A stretch of 64,000 nt of DNA from contig CAWIYZ010000001.1 of the NCBI GenBank assembly GCA_963840425.1, positions 186,001-250,000 of the forward strand. Reading direction: 5' to 3'. The notes beneath the pieces are model-generated. The model worked only from the letters and a program-made list of their open reading frames with translations. It made no database searches and was not told the origin of the DNA. Position 1 is the first letter of the stretch. The number at the start of each line of letters is the position of its first letter. Shown here in pieces: positions 37,560 through 45,263 of this stretch. This stretch comes from CADEFX01 sp963840425. Lineage in GTDB: Bacteria > Pseudomonadota > Alphaproteobacteria > Rhizobiales > Hyphomicrobiaceae. A program made the translations under genes and the position numbers.

Positions 37560-37862
37560 ATGCCCCCGATCGACCTCTTCCAATCGGTGAAAGACAAACG
37601 CAACACCTTTGCCCACGCGCTGTGGTTTACGCACGAGAGCGGAGACGTTTACCTTTCAGAGCCGTCCACCGACATGAAGGAAACAATCGGGTGGCAGCGC
37701 CGAAAAGTACCTATCACGGAGATCAAATACGATCTCTCGCGCATGCAGGAGTTGGCCGACAGGATCAACGAGGTCGTGAGTTGGGTCGAGGATCGCCCGA
37801 TCCGGGTCGGGTGGCGGCGCATGCGCATTCGCCTTGGTGCGAAGAAGCCAAAGAAAAAGTGA
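37560..37862 (+). CDS. Hypothetical protein
   Basis: A 100-residue frame starts MPPIDLFQSVKDKRNTFAHALWF, with a central LSRMQELADRINEVVSWVEDRP helix and a strongly basic tail (RIRLGAKKPKKK) that could bind nucleic acid. Upstream in-frame starts exist at 37548, 37536 and GTG 37506; none has a well-spaced ribosome-binding site. Not recognised. Confidence 0.45.
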   Translation: MPPIDLFQSVKDKRNTFAHALWFTHESGDVYLSEPSTDMKETIGWQRRKVPITEIKYDLSRMQELADRINEVVSWVEDRPIRVGWRRMRIRLGAKKPKKK

Positions 37863-37911
37863 GCATCGAAAGGACGGCTCGCAGAACGGCTTCCTTCAAG
37901 CTGCGTCAAAC

Positions 37912-38475
37912 TCAAGCCTTTCGGCCGTGGCGCTCGATGAATTTTGCGAATGCTTCGAGCTGTTGCTTGATGAAATTGCCCGTGGCGTCGTCTTTCAAAT
38001 CGCCGGTCTTGTCGTCGAACTTGGCCGCGCACCCGCCGATGAAGATTTCAGGCTTGTTCAAAGTTAGGGCATCCAGGAACACCAGCATTCGGCGCAGATC
38101 GTATTGCACGCGTCCTCCGCCGAGGGGGCCGGGAGAGGCCGACTGGATCGCAATCGGCTTGCCCGCAAACGGCTGGTTCTGTAGGCGCGACACCCAATCG
38201 ATGGCATTCTTGAGACCGCCCGGCAGCGAGAAGTTGTATTCTGGCGTGCAGAAGATGACGCCATCCGCCGTGCGGATCGCATCAGCTAGCGTGGTCACGG
38301 CAGCCGGAAAGCCGGTCGAGTTCTGGATATCGGCATTGTAGAGGGGAAACTCGGCGTAAGAGGGAGCTTCCGTGATGGACATGCCTGCTGGTGCGAGCCC
38401 CGGCAAAATGTTCATGACCATGCGATTGAAAGAGCCTTTGCGTAGGCTGCCGCAGATGCTGATGATGTTCGCCAT
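37912..38475 (-). CDS. NADPH-dependent FMN reductase family protein
   Basis: The 187-residue flavodoxin-like protein starts MANIISICGSLRKGSFNR (phosphate-binding loop for FMN) and has TPEYNFSLPGGLKNAIDWVSR, the family's flavin-contact motif. Relatives (ChrR, YieF, ArsH-like) reduce quinones, chromate or azo compounds. ATG 38475 is used because the 42 codons before it are not family-like. It lies in the accessory region with no obvious partner. Confidence 0.9.
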   Translation of the reverse strand: MANIISICGSLRKGSFNRMVMNILPGLAPAGMSITEAPSYAEFPLYNADIQNSTGFPAAVTTLADAIRTADGVIFCTPEYNFSLPGGLKNAIDWVSRLQNQPFAGKPIAIQSASPGPLGGGRVQYDLRRMLVFLDALTLNKPEIFIGGCAAKFDDKTGDLKDDATGNFIKQQLEAFAKFIERHGRKA

Positions 38476-38696
38476 CGCAGGAACGCCTTTCTCGTGACCC
38501 TGGGTGAAAGCAATAGCTGGCTCCTTTAGCACAGGCCCGGAGCATTGGGATGGGGCGCGTGTGTCCTGCGGGCGGATAGGGTCGAGTGTGGCGATTGTCA
38601 CGCCGTGTCTCCGTCCCGCGCTGGGGTAAAGCGATTAGCAAGTCCCCTGCGCCAATCATGAAAGACCTTTCGCCCTAAGATGATGGAAGGTGTCAT

Positions 38697-38839
38697 CGAC
38701 GCGCAGCGTGGTGCAGGCGGCCTCACTGCGCCGTCGAGGCGTACACACCGTGGCCGCTGTTTGGGAGCGACAGGTGGTTGTTGCCGACAGGCTGGGTAAC
38801 CTGCTCAAGGAGAGCACATCGATCGAGGCTTATCGGTGA
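38697..38839 (+). pseudogene. Truncated second copy of the 76-residue partner gene
   Basis: The frame reads VQAASLRRRGVHTVAAVWER and then QVVVADRLGNLLKESTSIEAYR before a TGA. This aligns with the C-terminal half of the protein at 31052-31282 (LRRQGVHAVAAAWDRQAVVADRL...SIEAYR). The N-terminal half and start codon are missing. It converges on the paralogue at 38877 just as in the first copy, but the block is inverted. Confidence 0.65.
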
Positions 38840-38876
38840 CCCGATTTGTTGCGCACGTCATAGCGCACCAAGCCCC

Positions 38877-39137
38877 CTAAGTGTTCTCAATGATCACCAG
38901 CATGTCGAGGGCCTTACGCTTGATCTCGCTCGCATCCATGCTGGCGTCTGATGTGGCGCGGTGGATGCATTCGGCAAGTCTCAGACGGGCGCTCTCAACA
39001 GCCGTTGGATCACCGCCATAGCGGGCGGCAATCAGGCTCCACGCGTCATGAAAGGCCCGACGCATGGCCATGGCCGTGACAGGCGCTCGGGACGCACATT
39101 TGATCCGCAAGAAAGTTGTCGCCTGCATGTGCCCCAT
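38877..39137 (-). CDS. Conserved small hypothetical protein, paralogue B
   Basis: The 86-residue product (MGHMQATTFLRIKCASRAP) aligns over its whole length with the protein at 30778, including AARYGGDPTAVESARLRLAECIHRATSDASMDASEIKRKALDMLVIIEN. Many substitutions are conservative, so the duplication is old and the frame has been kept. An ATG-like start 11 codons further up is not conserved. Function unknown. Confidence 0.65.
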   Translation of the reverse strand: MGHMQATTFLRIKCASRAPVTAMAMRRAFHDAWSLIAARYGGDPTAVESARLRLAECIHRATSDASMDASEIKRKALDMLVIIENT

Positions 39138-40387
39138 TCCTCGTTGCGAAGCTACGCAGAGAGACAACAAAGAAAACGGCAGCCTGGAAAGGGATCATTC
39201 AGGCTGGCGCTTTAGCACTACTCACAAGGCTGCAATCTGGGAGGAAACTCTTGTGACTAGCGCCCAGAGCAAACACCACTGATGCGTTGTCGGTTCCAGT
39301 CAAGAAAACGCCAGCCCGAAAGAGGCACCCTGCCGAGCAACGATGACAGGATGCCTCGTAGAAAGAGATAGAGCACTTAAGCGGGGGTAAAGTTGCCTAT
39401 AGCGCTCCACCAGAAACGGCCAGGGTTGGGAGCACCTGTGGGCCGCCCACTGCTGGAGATGGGTATGAAACCCCGATCTACAACCTAAGTCCGTGGGCGG
39501 ATTACGAGAGTACCTAGTTGCTACACCGCAATGTCTGTCCGATTTCGCACGGTTCGCGCAGGTGAAATCGCCCCCGGCCAGTATTGAGCGGACCACGGCT
39601 TTGTCTCTGGCCGCAGGGACGACCGCGCACCGTGACCGTATGAGCCCGACATTAAGTAGCAACAGGACTGGGCCATATCCTCCGTGGTGGGAAATGGCAG
39701 AATCCGCCCGCTGAGACCCTTCCCCGCACGAGAGAGCCCGCCATTTCACCAGTGTCAGAATAGGGCCTCAGGCAATTTTGCTGATGACAATTCCCATGGC
39801 CAGTTAGCGCAATTCATGTTCTTGTCGCCAAAAGATCACAGCGCTGATCAAGGCGTGGATCAATACGTTGTGTGCGGAGTTTCCGGTTGGGGAGTAACGG
39901 CGTGCGGGGCATTGGAAGGTCCGCTGCGTAATCGCGGATCGCCTCTCGTTACTCCCCGCTTGGTTTTGCCCACCGCTTTCTGACCGCAAGCCCTTCCCGC
40001 ATTTGCCGGAAGTAGTCCGCACGTGCCGGTAGAAGTTCTCAGTCTCGATCTCGTCACCGCTCGGCGGCAGCTCACCGCCGCATCGTCGAGCAACATAGAA
40101 GGGCGCATCGCTACGCCGCCTTCGGCCACCGTCCCCGCCCAAAGCTAAAGTCTCACCCTTTCCGAGGATGCGCCGACCGCGTGGCTCCGCCATGTAGCGT
40201 CCAGCGCTGCCACACCCGTGCCCCGCAATGTCGCGGCTGCACCTGCAATTTCTGGTCAGGCAGGCGAATGAGCGGCTGACGCAGGCTGTTCTGCTTGCTG
40301 CTCCATGTATCACCCAGTCGATAACGGCCGTGTCAGGCGACGCGGCGCACGTGTCAGGAGTTTGTTTGAGTGGACAGATCGTGCAAC
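39138..40387. other. Long gene-poor stretch
   Basis: No supported gene. Frames up to ~170 codons exist on both strands but have no recognisable family or start signals. It holds copy 1 of a ~105-base dispersed repeat (40,068-40,176). The stretch looks like eroded former coding DNA. Confidence 0.35.
40068..40176. repeat. Dispersed ~105-base repeat, copy 1
   Basis: CGGCAGCTCACCGCCGCATC through CCGCCCAAAGCTAAAGTCTC to GAGGATGCGCC matches 43,983-44,090 with roughly 85% identity by eye and one small gap. The best block is CGTCCCCGCCCAAAGCTAA, identical in both. Confidence 0.65.
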
Positions 40388-40510
40388 GCGCAAGCCAGCG
40401 CAGATAGCCTCGGACATGCCTATCTCAGCTCCAATCGCTCGGTCGGTGGCTTGAAGCACTACGGCGGTGGCCTGTTTCACATTGACGTTGGACCCCGCCG
40501 GACGTGGTGA
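40388..40510 (+). pseudogene. C-terminal remnant of a DUF882/M15-type peptidoglycan peptidase
   Basis: A frame without a start reads AYLSSNRSVGGLKHYGGGLF and then HIDVGPRRTW before a TGA. The HID-x-GP-x-R-x-W ending with an upstream GG-x-x-x-Y is the C-terminal zinc-site block of DUF882/peptidase M15 proteins. About 120 residues of the N-terminal part are absent. Confidence 0.55.
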
Positions 40511-40625
40511 GAGCCAGCTGGTTCATCCCACGGTTGTTCCTGTTTGCGCGGCCGTGATGATGTCCACCCTTCCGCACAGGAACGGAGCCTCTGGTGACAC
40601 GTTGAGCAGTAGTTGGAGTTGCGCC

Positions 40626-40910
40626 ATGCGTTTTTACTTCGACGTGCACATCAATGGAAAAACATATCCTGATCCTGTGGGCCGAGACTTCGCCCGCAGC
40701 GCGGACGCCCGCGAATTCGCCGTCAACATCGCTTGCGACTTCATCCGCAGCACCAACCAAAACCCTCGCAAAGTTGCGCGAGCCATCATCGAAGTCACCA
40801 ACCGGCGCGACATCAGCATGGCCGTACGCATGCTCGACATCTATTGTGCTCGCGACAGCGCCCACAGCACGAGAAGTAGCCGCTTTGTGTCTGAGACTGT
40901 CCGTCATTGA
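40626..40910 (+). CDS. DUF6894-like small protein
   Basis: The 94-residue protein starts MRFYFDVHINGKTYPDPVGRD, with a helix SADAREFAVNIACDFIRST and a beta-rich end DISMAVRMLDIYCARDS. The MRFYFxVH start and D-x-x-G segment resemble DUF6894. The ATG is chosen because the family begins here; the frame is open further upstream. A strong hairpin follows eight bases after the stop. Confidence 0.6.
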   Translation: MRFYFDVHINGKTYPDPVGRDFARSADAREFAVNIACDFIRSTNQNPRKVARAIIEVTNRRDISMAVRMLDIYCARDSAHSTRSSRFVSETVRH

Positions 40911-40917
40911 ACGGCTC

Positions 40918-40945
40918 ACGCCGGTCTGCTTCTCCAGACCGGCGT
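40918..40945 (+). terminator. Strong hairpin after the DUF6894-like gene
   Basis: ACGCCGGTCTG (40918-40928) pairs perfectly with CAGACCGGCGT (40935-40945) over a six-base loop CTTCTC, and TCGCTTTGGGC follows. It is placed eight bases past a stop, as for an intrinsic terminator. The stem core GCCGGTCTG is the same as in the hairpin at 44519. Confidence 0.7.
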
Positions 40946-41056
40946 TCGCTTTGGGCGCAGACGCGCGATGACCGTGCTGCCTCAAGCTTGTGCATTTGCA
41001 CCGCGCCATCCCATATCGAGCACTAGGTATTCATTCGATGCCAAGGAACCACAGTC

Positions 41057-41197
41057 ATGGCAACCGCAAAGGAGCTGCGCATCGCTCTTGAGCGGCTGGT
41101 CCGTCAATTGGAGATCGGCCAGTTCGTCAACAAGGAAGGTATGAAAATAACCAGCAACTACGCCTTCGTTGAAGCAAAGAGGCTACTCGAAACCTGA
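41057..41197 (+). CDS. Small 46-residue hypothetical protein
   Basis: The frame reads MATAKELRIALERLVRQLE, then GQFVNKEGMKITSNYAFVEAKRLLET. AAGGAA sits nine bases before the ATG. It is mostly helical and charged, with no membrane segment. Not recognised. Confidence 0.45.
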   Translation: MATAKELRIALERLVRQLEIGQFVNKEGMKITSNYAFVEAKRLLET

Positions 41198-41277
41198 GGC
41201 CTCTTCACTTTCGTGAACGCCGACCAAGACGCACGACGCCGTGTTAGTTTTCATGTCACCTACTGGGAGGCCCCAGC

Positions 41278-41754
41278 ATGACGCAGCCCCATCCCGGCCG
41301 ACGTATCCTGCTCTCCATGCTTCTACTCGCACCCCTCCCTCTCCTGGCGCGTTCTCATAAAGCCATTGCGCAGGCCGCACCGGCGTCATCGCCCGTCGTG
41401 CAACCGAGCGAGAAGACGAAGGCCGGATTCCTTGCTCGGGCGCGCGCACTGCGTGACCAAGCCGTGCGCGATGGCGATCAAGGCTATGGGGCAGTGGTCG
41501 TGCGCGAAGGGGTGATCGTAGGCGAGGGTAGAAACTACGTGGTCTTGCACAACGATCCGACCGCCCACGCCGAGCTGCTGGCAGTGCGCGACGCGGCTCG
41601 TCGGCTCAAGTCGCGCGATCTCTCGGACTGCGACGTGTACTCGACCGCCACGCCCTGTCCGATGTGCCAAGGTGCCCTCTATTGGGCGCGCATTCGGCGT
41701 TACCACAATGAGGGTACGCCCGAGGGCGGCGTCGCTCCGAAACTGAGCTGCTAG
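41278..41754 (+). CDS. Exported cytidine/guanine-deaminase-fold protein
   Basis: The 158-residue protein starts with RRILLSMLLLAPLPLLARS, a signal peptide with twin arginines. The mature part has the CDA zinc site: H97-A-E99 in PTAHAELLAV and P-C127-P-M-C130 in STATPCPMCQGAL. It deaminates a nucleobase or nucleoside; relatives include guanine and tRNA-adenosine deaminases. The C-terminus (GGVAPKLSC) matches small exported family members. An extracytoplasmic position is unusual for this fold. Confidence 0.8.
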   Translation: MTQPHPGRRILLSMLLLAPLPLLARSHKAIAQAAPASSPVVQPSEKTKAGFLARARALRDQAVRDGDQGYGAVVVREGVIVGEGRNYVVLHNDPTAHAELLAVRDAARRLKSRDLSDCDVYSTATPCPMCQGALYWARIRRYHNEGTPEGGVAPKLSC

Positions 41755-41831
41755 ACTTGGTTCATCACGTGCCCGCACAACTGCGGACGTAGCCAACAAG
41801 CCATTGCGGCGTCCTGAACCCGCGACCTTCG

Positions 41832-42547
41832 CTATTGTTCATCCAAGTCCAGGATCGACACGTCGTCGTTGTCGGGCTTGTTCACGCGCGTCGAGATCGG
41901 CCACATGCGTCATCAGGTTCTGGCGGATACGGCACCAGCACATCGCGCGGATCAGGTTCGATACAAGCGAGCCATCGGTCGTGCGTCGAGGCTGGCAAGA
42001 TCACCGGCATGCGGTCGTGTATCTCTGCCACCAGCGCATTGGCCGGACACGTGATGATGCAGAACGTGCGCACCCAGTCCTCGGTGCCAGGGCGCTTCCA
42101 GTTCTCCCAAATGCCCGCGACGCCGAACGGCTGGCGGTCCTGCATGGCGATGGCATAGGGCTGCTTGGCCTTGGCCCCCTTGATGGCCTTCCACTCGAAG
42201 AAGTTGTCGATGGGCACAATGCAGCGCCGCAGCTTGTAGGCGTCACGGAACATCGGCAGAGCGGCAACCGTCTCGGCCTTGGCATTGATCGGCTTGCGAC
42301 CCGGCTCCTTGCTCCAGTACGGAATAAGACCCCACCACAGCCGATCCAGTGAGCGCTCGCCGGTCTTGTGGTTCTGGCGGATGACCCAGTGCTCCTGTCC
42401 CGGCGCGCCATTGTACTTCGGCGTCCAGTCCGTCCCTCCTTCGCGCTGCTTCTTGGCCTTCGCCACGCGCGGATCGTCCGGCGTGCCCATGATGATGGTG
42501 AGCCGGAGTTCATCGGGTGACGACTTCTGGGTGATGCGACCGCACAT
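41832..42547 (-). pseudogene. SOS-response-associated peptidase (YedK/HMCES), 3' frameshift
   Basis: Starting MCGRITQ (catalytic Cys2), it has WGLIPYWSKEPGRKPINAKAE, RCIVPIDNFFEW and EIHDRMPVIL, the complete active-site set. HMCES proteins cross-link to abasic sites in single-stranded DNA and shield them. The open frame ends early at 41882. Shifting near 41,910 restores MWPISTRVNKPDNDDVSILD, the normal C-terminus, with a stop at 41834-41832. All catalytic residues lie before the shift, so partial function is possible. It is the last gene of a four-gene minus-strand run. Confidence 0.85.
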
Positions 42548-42601
42548 GAGCAAGGATGTAAGTCGAGTGGCTATAGCTGACAACGTTGCCCCGCCCGCTG
42601 C

Positions 42602-42931
42602 CTACCTGCACCCAAACACGAAGGTGCGTTCGTTGTGCTCGGTGCGACGGCTGGCGATAGGCGCATCTGTGTAGAACTCGTGTCCTTTTGGACAGGCTTG
42701 CTTCGCGTACCGATCCGCGTACGCCTGCGCCTCCCGGTCAATATTTGTTCGGTTGACCGTGGCGTCGGTCGGCCCGATGACAGTCAGGGCGGTCTTACGT
42801 CCGCTTAGTGTTTCTGTCCGATGCTCAAAACGAAGACCCAAGTCGCCAATCGATCCGGTGCTCACATTCGTGGAGCAGCCACACGTGACAGAGCACAGCG
42901 CGATGAGAGCAAGCAATTTCTCGTAGACCAT
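42602..42931 (-). CDS. Small exported protein, possible lipoprotein
   Basis: The 109-residue product starts MVYEKLLALIALCSVTCGCST. It is hydrophobic with cysteines where a lipobox would sit, although the motif is not canonical. The mature part has four further cysteine or proline positions (KQACPKGHEFYT, FVFGCR). It lies 54 bases upstream of the HMCES gene on the same strand. Not recognised. Confidence 0.5.
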   Translation of the reverse strand: MVYEKLLALIALCSVTCGCSTNVSTGSIGDLGLRFEHRTETLSGRKTALTVIGPTDATVNRTNIDREAQAYADRYAKQACPKGHEFYTDAPIASRRTEHNERTFVFGCR

Positions 42932-42972
42932 ATCGCGCACCCAACGGACGCCCACTGGCACCAGAGCTTGAT

Positions 42973-43299
42973 TTAGGAGCGCTGCCGTCTGGCAGCAACC
43001 GTGCTGGGGTGGTGGCGGTTCAATCTCGACCAGCGCCCAAGATCATTCGGGTCCACGAACTCGCCACCGAAATACACCTGGACATACTCGGCGTCCGAGC
43101 GCTCGCGGAAGCAGTAGGCGATGTGCTCGACACCATCACGCCAGTAGTGTTGGTGGCGGGGACAAACGGACAAACCCCGGCAGAAGCGGTCGAGGATCGT
43201 GTAGTTCTTGCCGGTCGCGAATTCCACGGGCAGGGCCAGTTGATGCGGCCAGTCGCGATTGATGCGGGCTTTGGTGAGTTCGCCCTTGCGATAGACCAT
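42973..43299 (-). CDS. Conserved hypothetical protein of rhizobial type
   Basis: The 108-residue frame starts MVYRKGELTKARINRDWPHQLALP and has FCRGLSVCPRHQHYWRDGVEHIAYCF. This resembles a family seen in Bradyrhizobium and Methylobacterium (start MVHRKGELxxxxxDRDWPHQ), of unknown role, with conserved Cys, His and Trp. An upstream in-frame ATG at 43338 is not conserved. It lies 25 bases after the 75-residue gene. Confidence 0.6.
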   Translation of the reverse strand: MVYRKGELTKARINRDWPHQLALPVEFATGKNYTILDRFCRGLSVCPRHQHYWRDGVEHIAYCFRERSDAEYVQVYFGGEFVDPNDLGRWSRLNRHHPSTVAARRQRS

Positions 43300-43324
43300 G
43301 CGCACCTCCGGACTCTGATGGTGA

Positions 43325-43552
43325 TCAGACGGATGCACGCGGTCGTACCGGCCCTTCCTGCTTGGCCATCATCAGTCGCAACTCGACCCGTCGCTGGCCG
43401 ACGATGCGGGCCTGCTCCTGCAAGATGCGGAACATCTGCGTCTCGCCCTGCTGGGCGCGCATGCGGGCGACCCGATGGATCACGTCGTGCAGCCACTCCC
43501 ACTCCCGGCCCACCTCTTCTTCCCGTGCCCGCAGGATATCCAGGTTGTCCAT
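43325..43552 (-). CDS. Small coiled-coil-like hypothetical protein
   Basis: The 75-residue product (MDNLDILRAREEEVGREWEWL) is helical and charged. A near-perfect Shine-Dalgarno AAAGGAGGT sits six bases before the ATG, the best in the accessory region. It heads the minus-strand run 43552-41832. Not recognised. Confidence 0.6.
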   Translation of the reverse strand: MDNLDILRAREEEVGREWEWLHDVIHRVARMRAQQGETQMFRILQEQARIVGQRRVELRLMMAKQEGPVRPRASV

Positions 43553-43641
43553 GTCCGACCTCCTTTGTGTTCCCTATTTGTTCTAGAGGCAGACGAGACC
43601 GGAGTCCAGCCCGCGCTATGAGCGGCTGGGGGAAGAGGCGC

Positions 43642-43797
43642 ATGACGACACCGACATCGAAGCGCAAGCGCACAGCGACCCACCGTTCGCCCGCGCGGTT
43701 TGCGGCCCGCATGCTGCCCGGCCAATTTCCCGGCTTCATCGCGCCGTGCAATCCCACCCGTTACCGGCGACGGGCTGTTGCGGCACGCGGCTTTTAA
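43642..43797 (+). pseudogene. 5' fragment of an ATP-dependent DNA ligase gene
   Basis: The 51-residue frame starts MTTPTSKRKRTATHRSPARF and matches the first 43 residues of the ligase remnant at 47993 (MTTPTSTRKRTSTHRSPARF, then PGQFPGFIAPCNPT). Homology stops after CNPT and the frame ends 17 codons later. The flanks also match (GGCGCATGACGACACCGACA). It is a truncated duplicate. Confidence 0.75.
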
Positions 43798-43982
43798 GCG
43801 TCTACGCGAACGCGGCACGAAGTGACATTTCGCACGTCCACCACTTGCATCTGAGTGGGATTGCACAATGCGCGCTTGCATCGGGCTCAGGTGGACCCAG
43901 ATGCAACGCTACCGAGGCACGTTAAGGGATGGCACCAAGGTGTACTCTGATGCGAGCGTGCGGCTGGCGCGGTAGCACCTTG

Positions 43983-44090
43983 CGGCAGCCCACCACCGCA
44001 TCGTCGGGCACCATAGCAGTCGCATCGCTACGCAGCCTTCGGTTACCGTCCCCGCCCAAAGCTAACGTCTCCCCTATCTGAGGATGTGCC
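43983..44090. repeat. Dispersed ~105-base repeat, copy 2
   Basis: CGGCAGCCCACCACCGCATC through CGTCCCCGCCCAAAGCTAAC to GAGGATGTGCC is the partner of 40,068-40,176. No frame is conserved between the two, so it is more likely a non-coding element or relic. The remainder of the gap 43,798-44,220 shows nothing else. Confidence 0.65.
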
Positions 44091-44220
44091 CGGCTCTAGC
44101 GTGATGGCCGCCGTACGTGAGATGCGGCAAGCGAGAGACAGCGGGAACTTTAGTCGACCGGGCCGCAGCTCGCGACGCGCCGCAGGTCGGCTGTCAGGTC
44201 GCGAGAGCCCCAGCGCGATC

Positions 44221-44451
44221 TCACACTGCACGCTCCGTGTCCGGCAGCAGCTCCAGGAACTCACGGAGCCGACTCTCTTGGTAGCCGCGTAGCAGCCAGG
44301 GCTCAGCGAGCATGCCTTGAACCATGCCCTTCGCCTCCTGCCAGTCCTCATGGATGCAGGCGCGCATAAAGCTGCGACGAGCTATTGTGTGCGGACAGTG
44401 CGCTGCGATGATGTCGGCGATCACCGGCACAAGCTGGAAGATGGCACGCAT
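44221..44451 (-). CDS. Small hypothetical protein
   Basis: A 76-residue frame (MRAIFQLVPVIADIIAAHCP) has an alpha-helical, acidic C-terminal half (YQESRLREFLELLPDTERAV). AAGG lies five bases before the ATG. Not recognised. The strong hairpin at 44519 is 68 bases upstream of the start. Confidence 0.4.
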   Translation of the reverse strand: MRAIFQLVPVIADIIAAHCPHTIARRSFMRACIHEDWQEAKGMVQGMLAEPWLLRGYQESRLREFLELLPDTERAV

Positions 44452-44518
44452 GTTCGCCTTATCGGAACTTGAATGCCAGAAGCGAGAAAGGAACCACTGG
44501 CCTGAGTTCGCAGTAAAA

Positions 44519-44549
44519 AGCCGGTCTGAACGAGGGGAACAGACCGGCT
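44519..44549. terminator. Perfect 10-bp hairpin between divergent genes
   Basis: AGCCGGTCTG (44519-44528) pairs with CAGACCGGCT (44540-44549) over an 11-base loop. It is preceded by AAAA on the plus strand, i.e. a TTTT tail on the minus strand. It stands between two outward-facing genes, so it does not end a visible gene. Stem core as in 40918-40945. Confidence 0.5.
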
Positions 44550-44756
44550 CTCATTCATGGCGTGGATTAAGAGGGGGAGGCCGCCATAAATGGTTTATTC
44601 AGTGTAGAGCGTACCTGCGGAAGTTTATGCCCTCGACTGGGATATAGTTAGCAATTCACCATCCTCCGACATTCCGGCAGCGAGCCCATCAGTCCCAGCA
44701 TTAGCCTGATTGTTCAATGACCGCCAATGGTTGGCGGACAGGCTAGGGAGCTGTCA

Positions 44757-44942
44757 ATGAGTAGCGTAATCAAGCTGTCGATGGGCATGGCTCTTGCCAT
44801 GATGTTTGCACTGGCACCGACACCCATGTCCGGAGGCGACGCATGGGCGCAGTCCAAACCGAAGAAAGGCTGCGAATGCATGAACTTCTGCAAGACAGGA
44901 CAGGGAAACAAGTGCGTCGCGTGCCGGAACAAGTGCAGTTAG
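44757..44942 (+). CDS. Cysteine-rich exported small protein
   Basis: The 61-residue precursor starts MSSVIKLSMGMALAMMFALA, a signal peptide with cleavage probably after AWA. The mature part of ~30 residues (QSKPKKGCECMNFCKT, then GNKCVACRNKCS) has six cysteines in the pattern C-x-C-x3-C-x8-C-x2-C-x3-C. AGGGAG precedes the ATG. A CCGCCAA-TGG-TTGGCGG hairpin (44721-44737) lies 19 bases upstream and a terminator follows. It could be a metal-binding or disulfide-rich peptide. It is not a family I can name. Confidence 0.65.
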   Translation: MSSVIKLSMGMALAMMFALAPTPMSGGDAWAQSKPKKGCECMNFCKTGQGNKCVACRNKCS

Positions 44943-44969
44943 TGCGTCACATTGTTTAGCCACTGCTAT

Positions 44970-44997
44970 TGGGCCTGTCGATTGACAGGCCCATTTT
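44970..44997 (+). terminator. Intrinsic terminator after the cysteine-rich gene
   Basis: TGGGCCTGTC (44970-44979) pairs with GACAGGCCCA (44984-44993) around a GATT tetraloop and is followed by TTTTC. It lies 28 bases after the stop codon. Confidence 0.75.
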
Positions 44998-45174
44998 CAG
45001 GTCGGCTGCCGGGTTCACTCTGGACGTTCGCTGCTACGAGGCGCGGCCATCAGTGACCTGCAAGGGGCAAGGGCGATTTCGTTATCCACGGACTATCGAA
45101 CGCCACTTTAGATGCGCCCAGCTATCCCGGCTCTTCATTCGTTACCGGAGTTAACCCACGTCATGCGCGTTCGA

Positions 45175-45263
45175 CCTGATGCCAGTGGTGTTGTTGCTGA
45201 TGGGCGCTGGCCAAGACATACATGTACCTTAGCGCGATTGAGCCTCGCATTTTGTAGCCGCCG
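45175..45263 (+). promoter_or_regulatory. Upstream element shared with regulator 1 (copy 2)
   Basis: These 89 bases match 32915-33003, again ending exactly at the regulator ATG. The match includes GCTGATGGGCGCTGGCC and GAGCCTCGCAT. The rest of 44,998-45,174 shows no gene. Confidence 0.55.

Noticed and set aside
39300..39749. 149-codon minus-strand frame and the 39804-40313 minus-strand frame
   Set aside because: Arginine/serine/cysteine-rich, no ribosome-binding site and no recognisable motif. The second also runs through the dispersed repeat in a phase not kept in copy 2.
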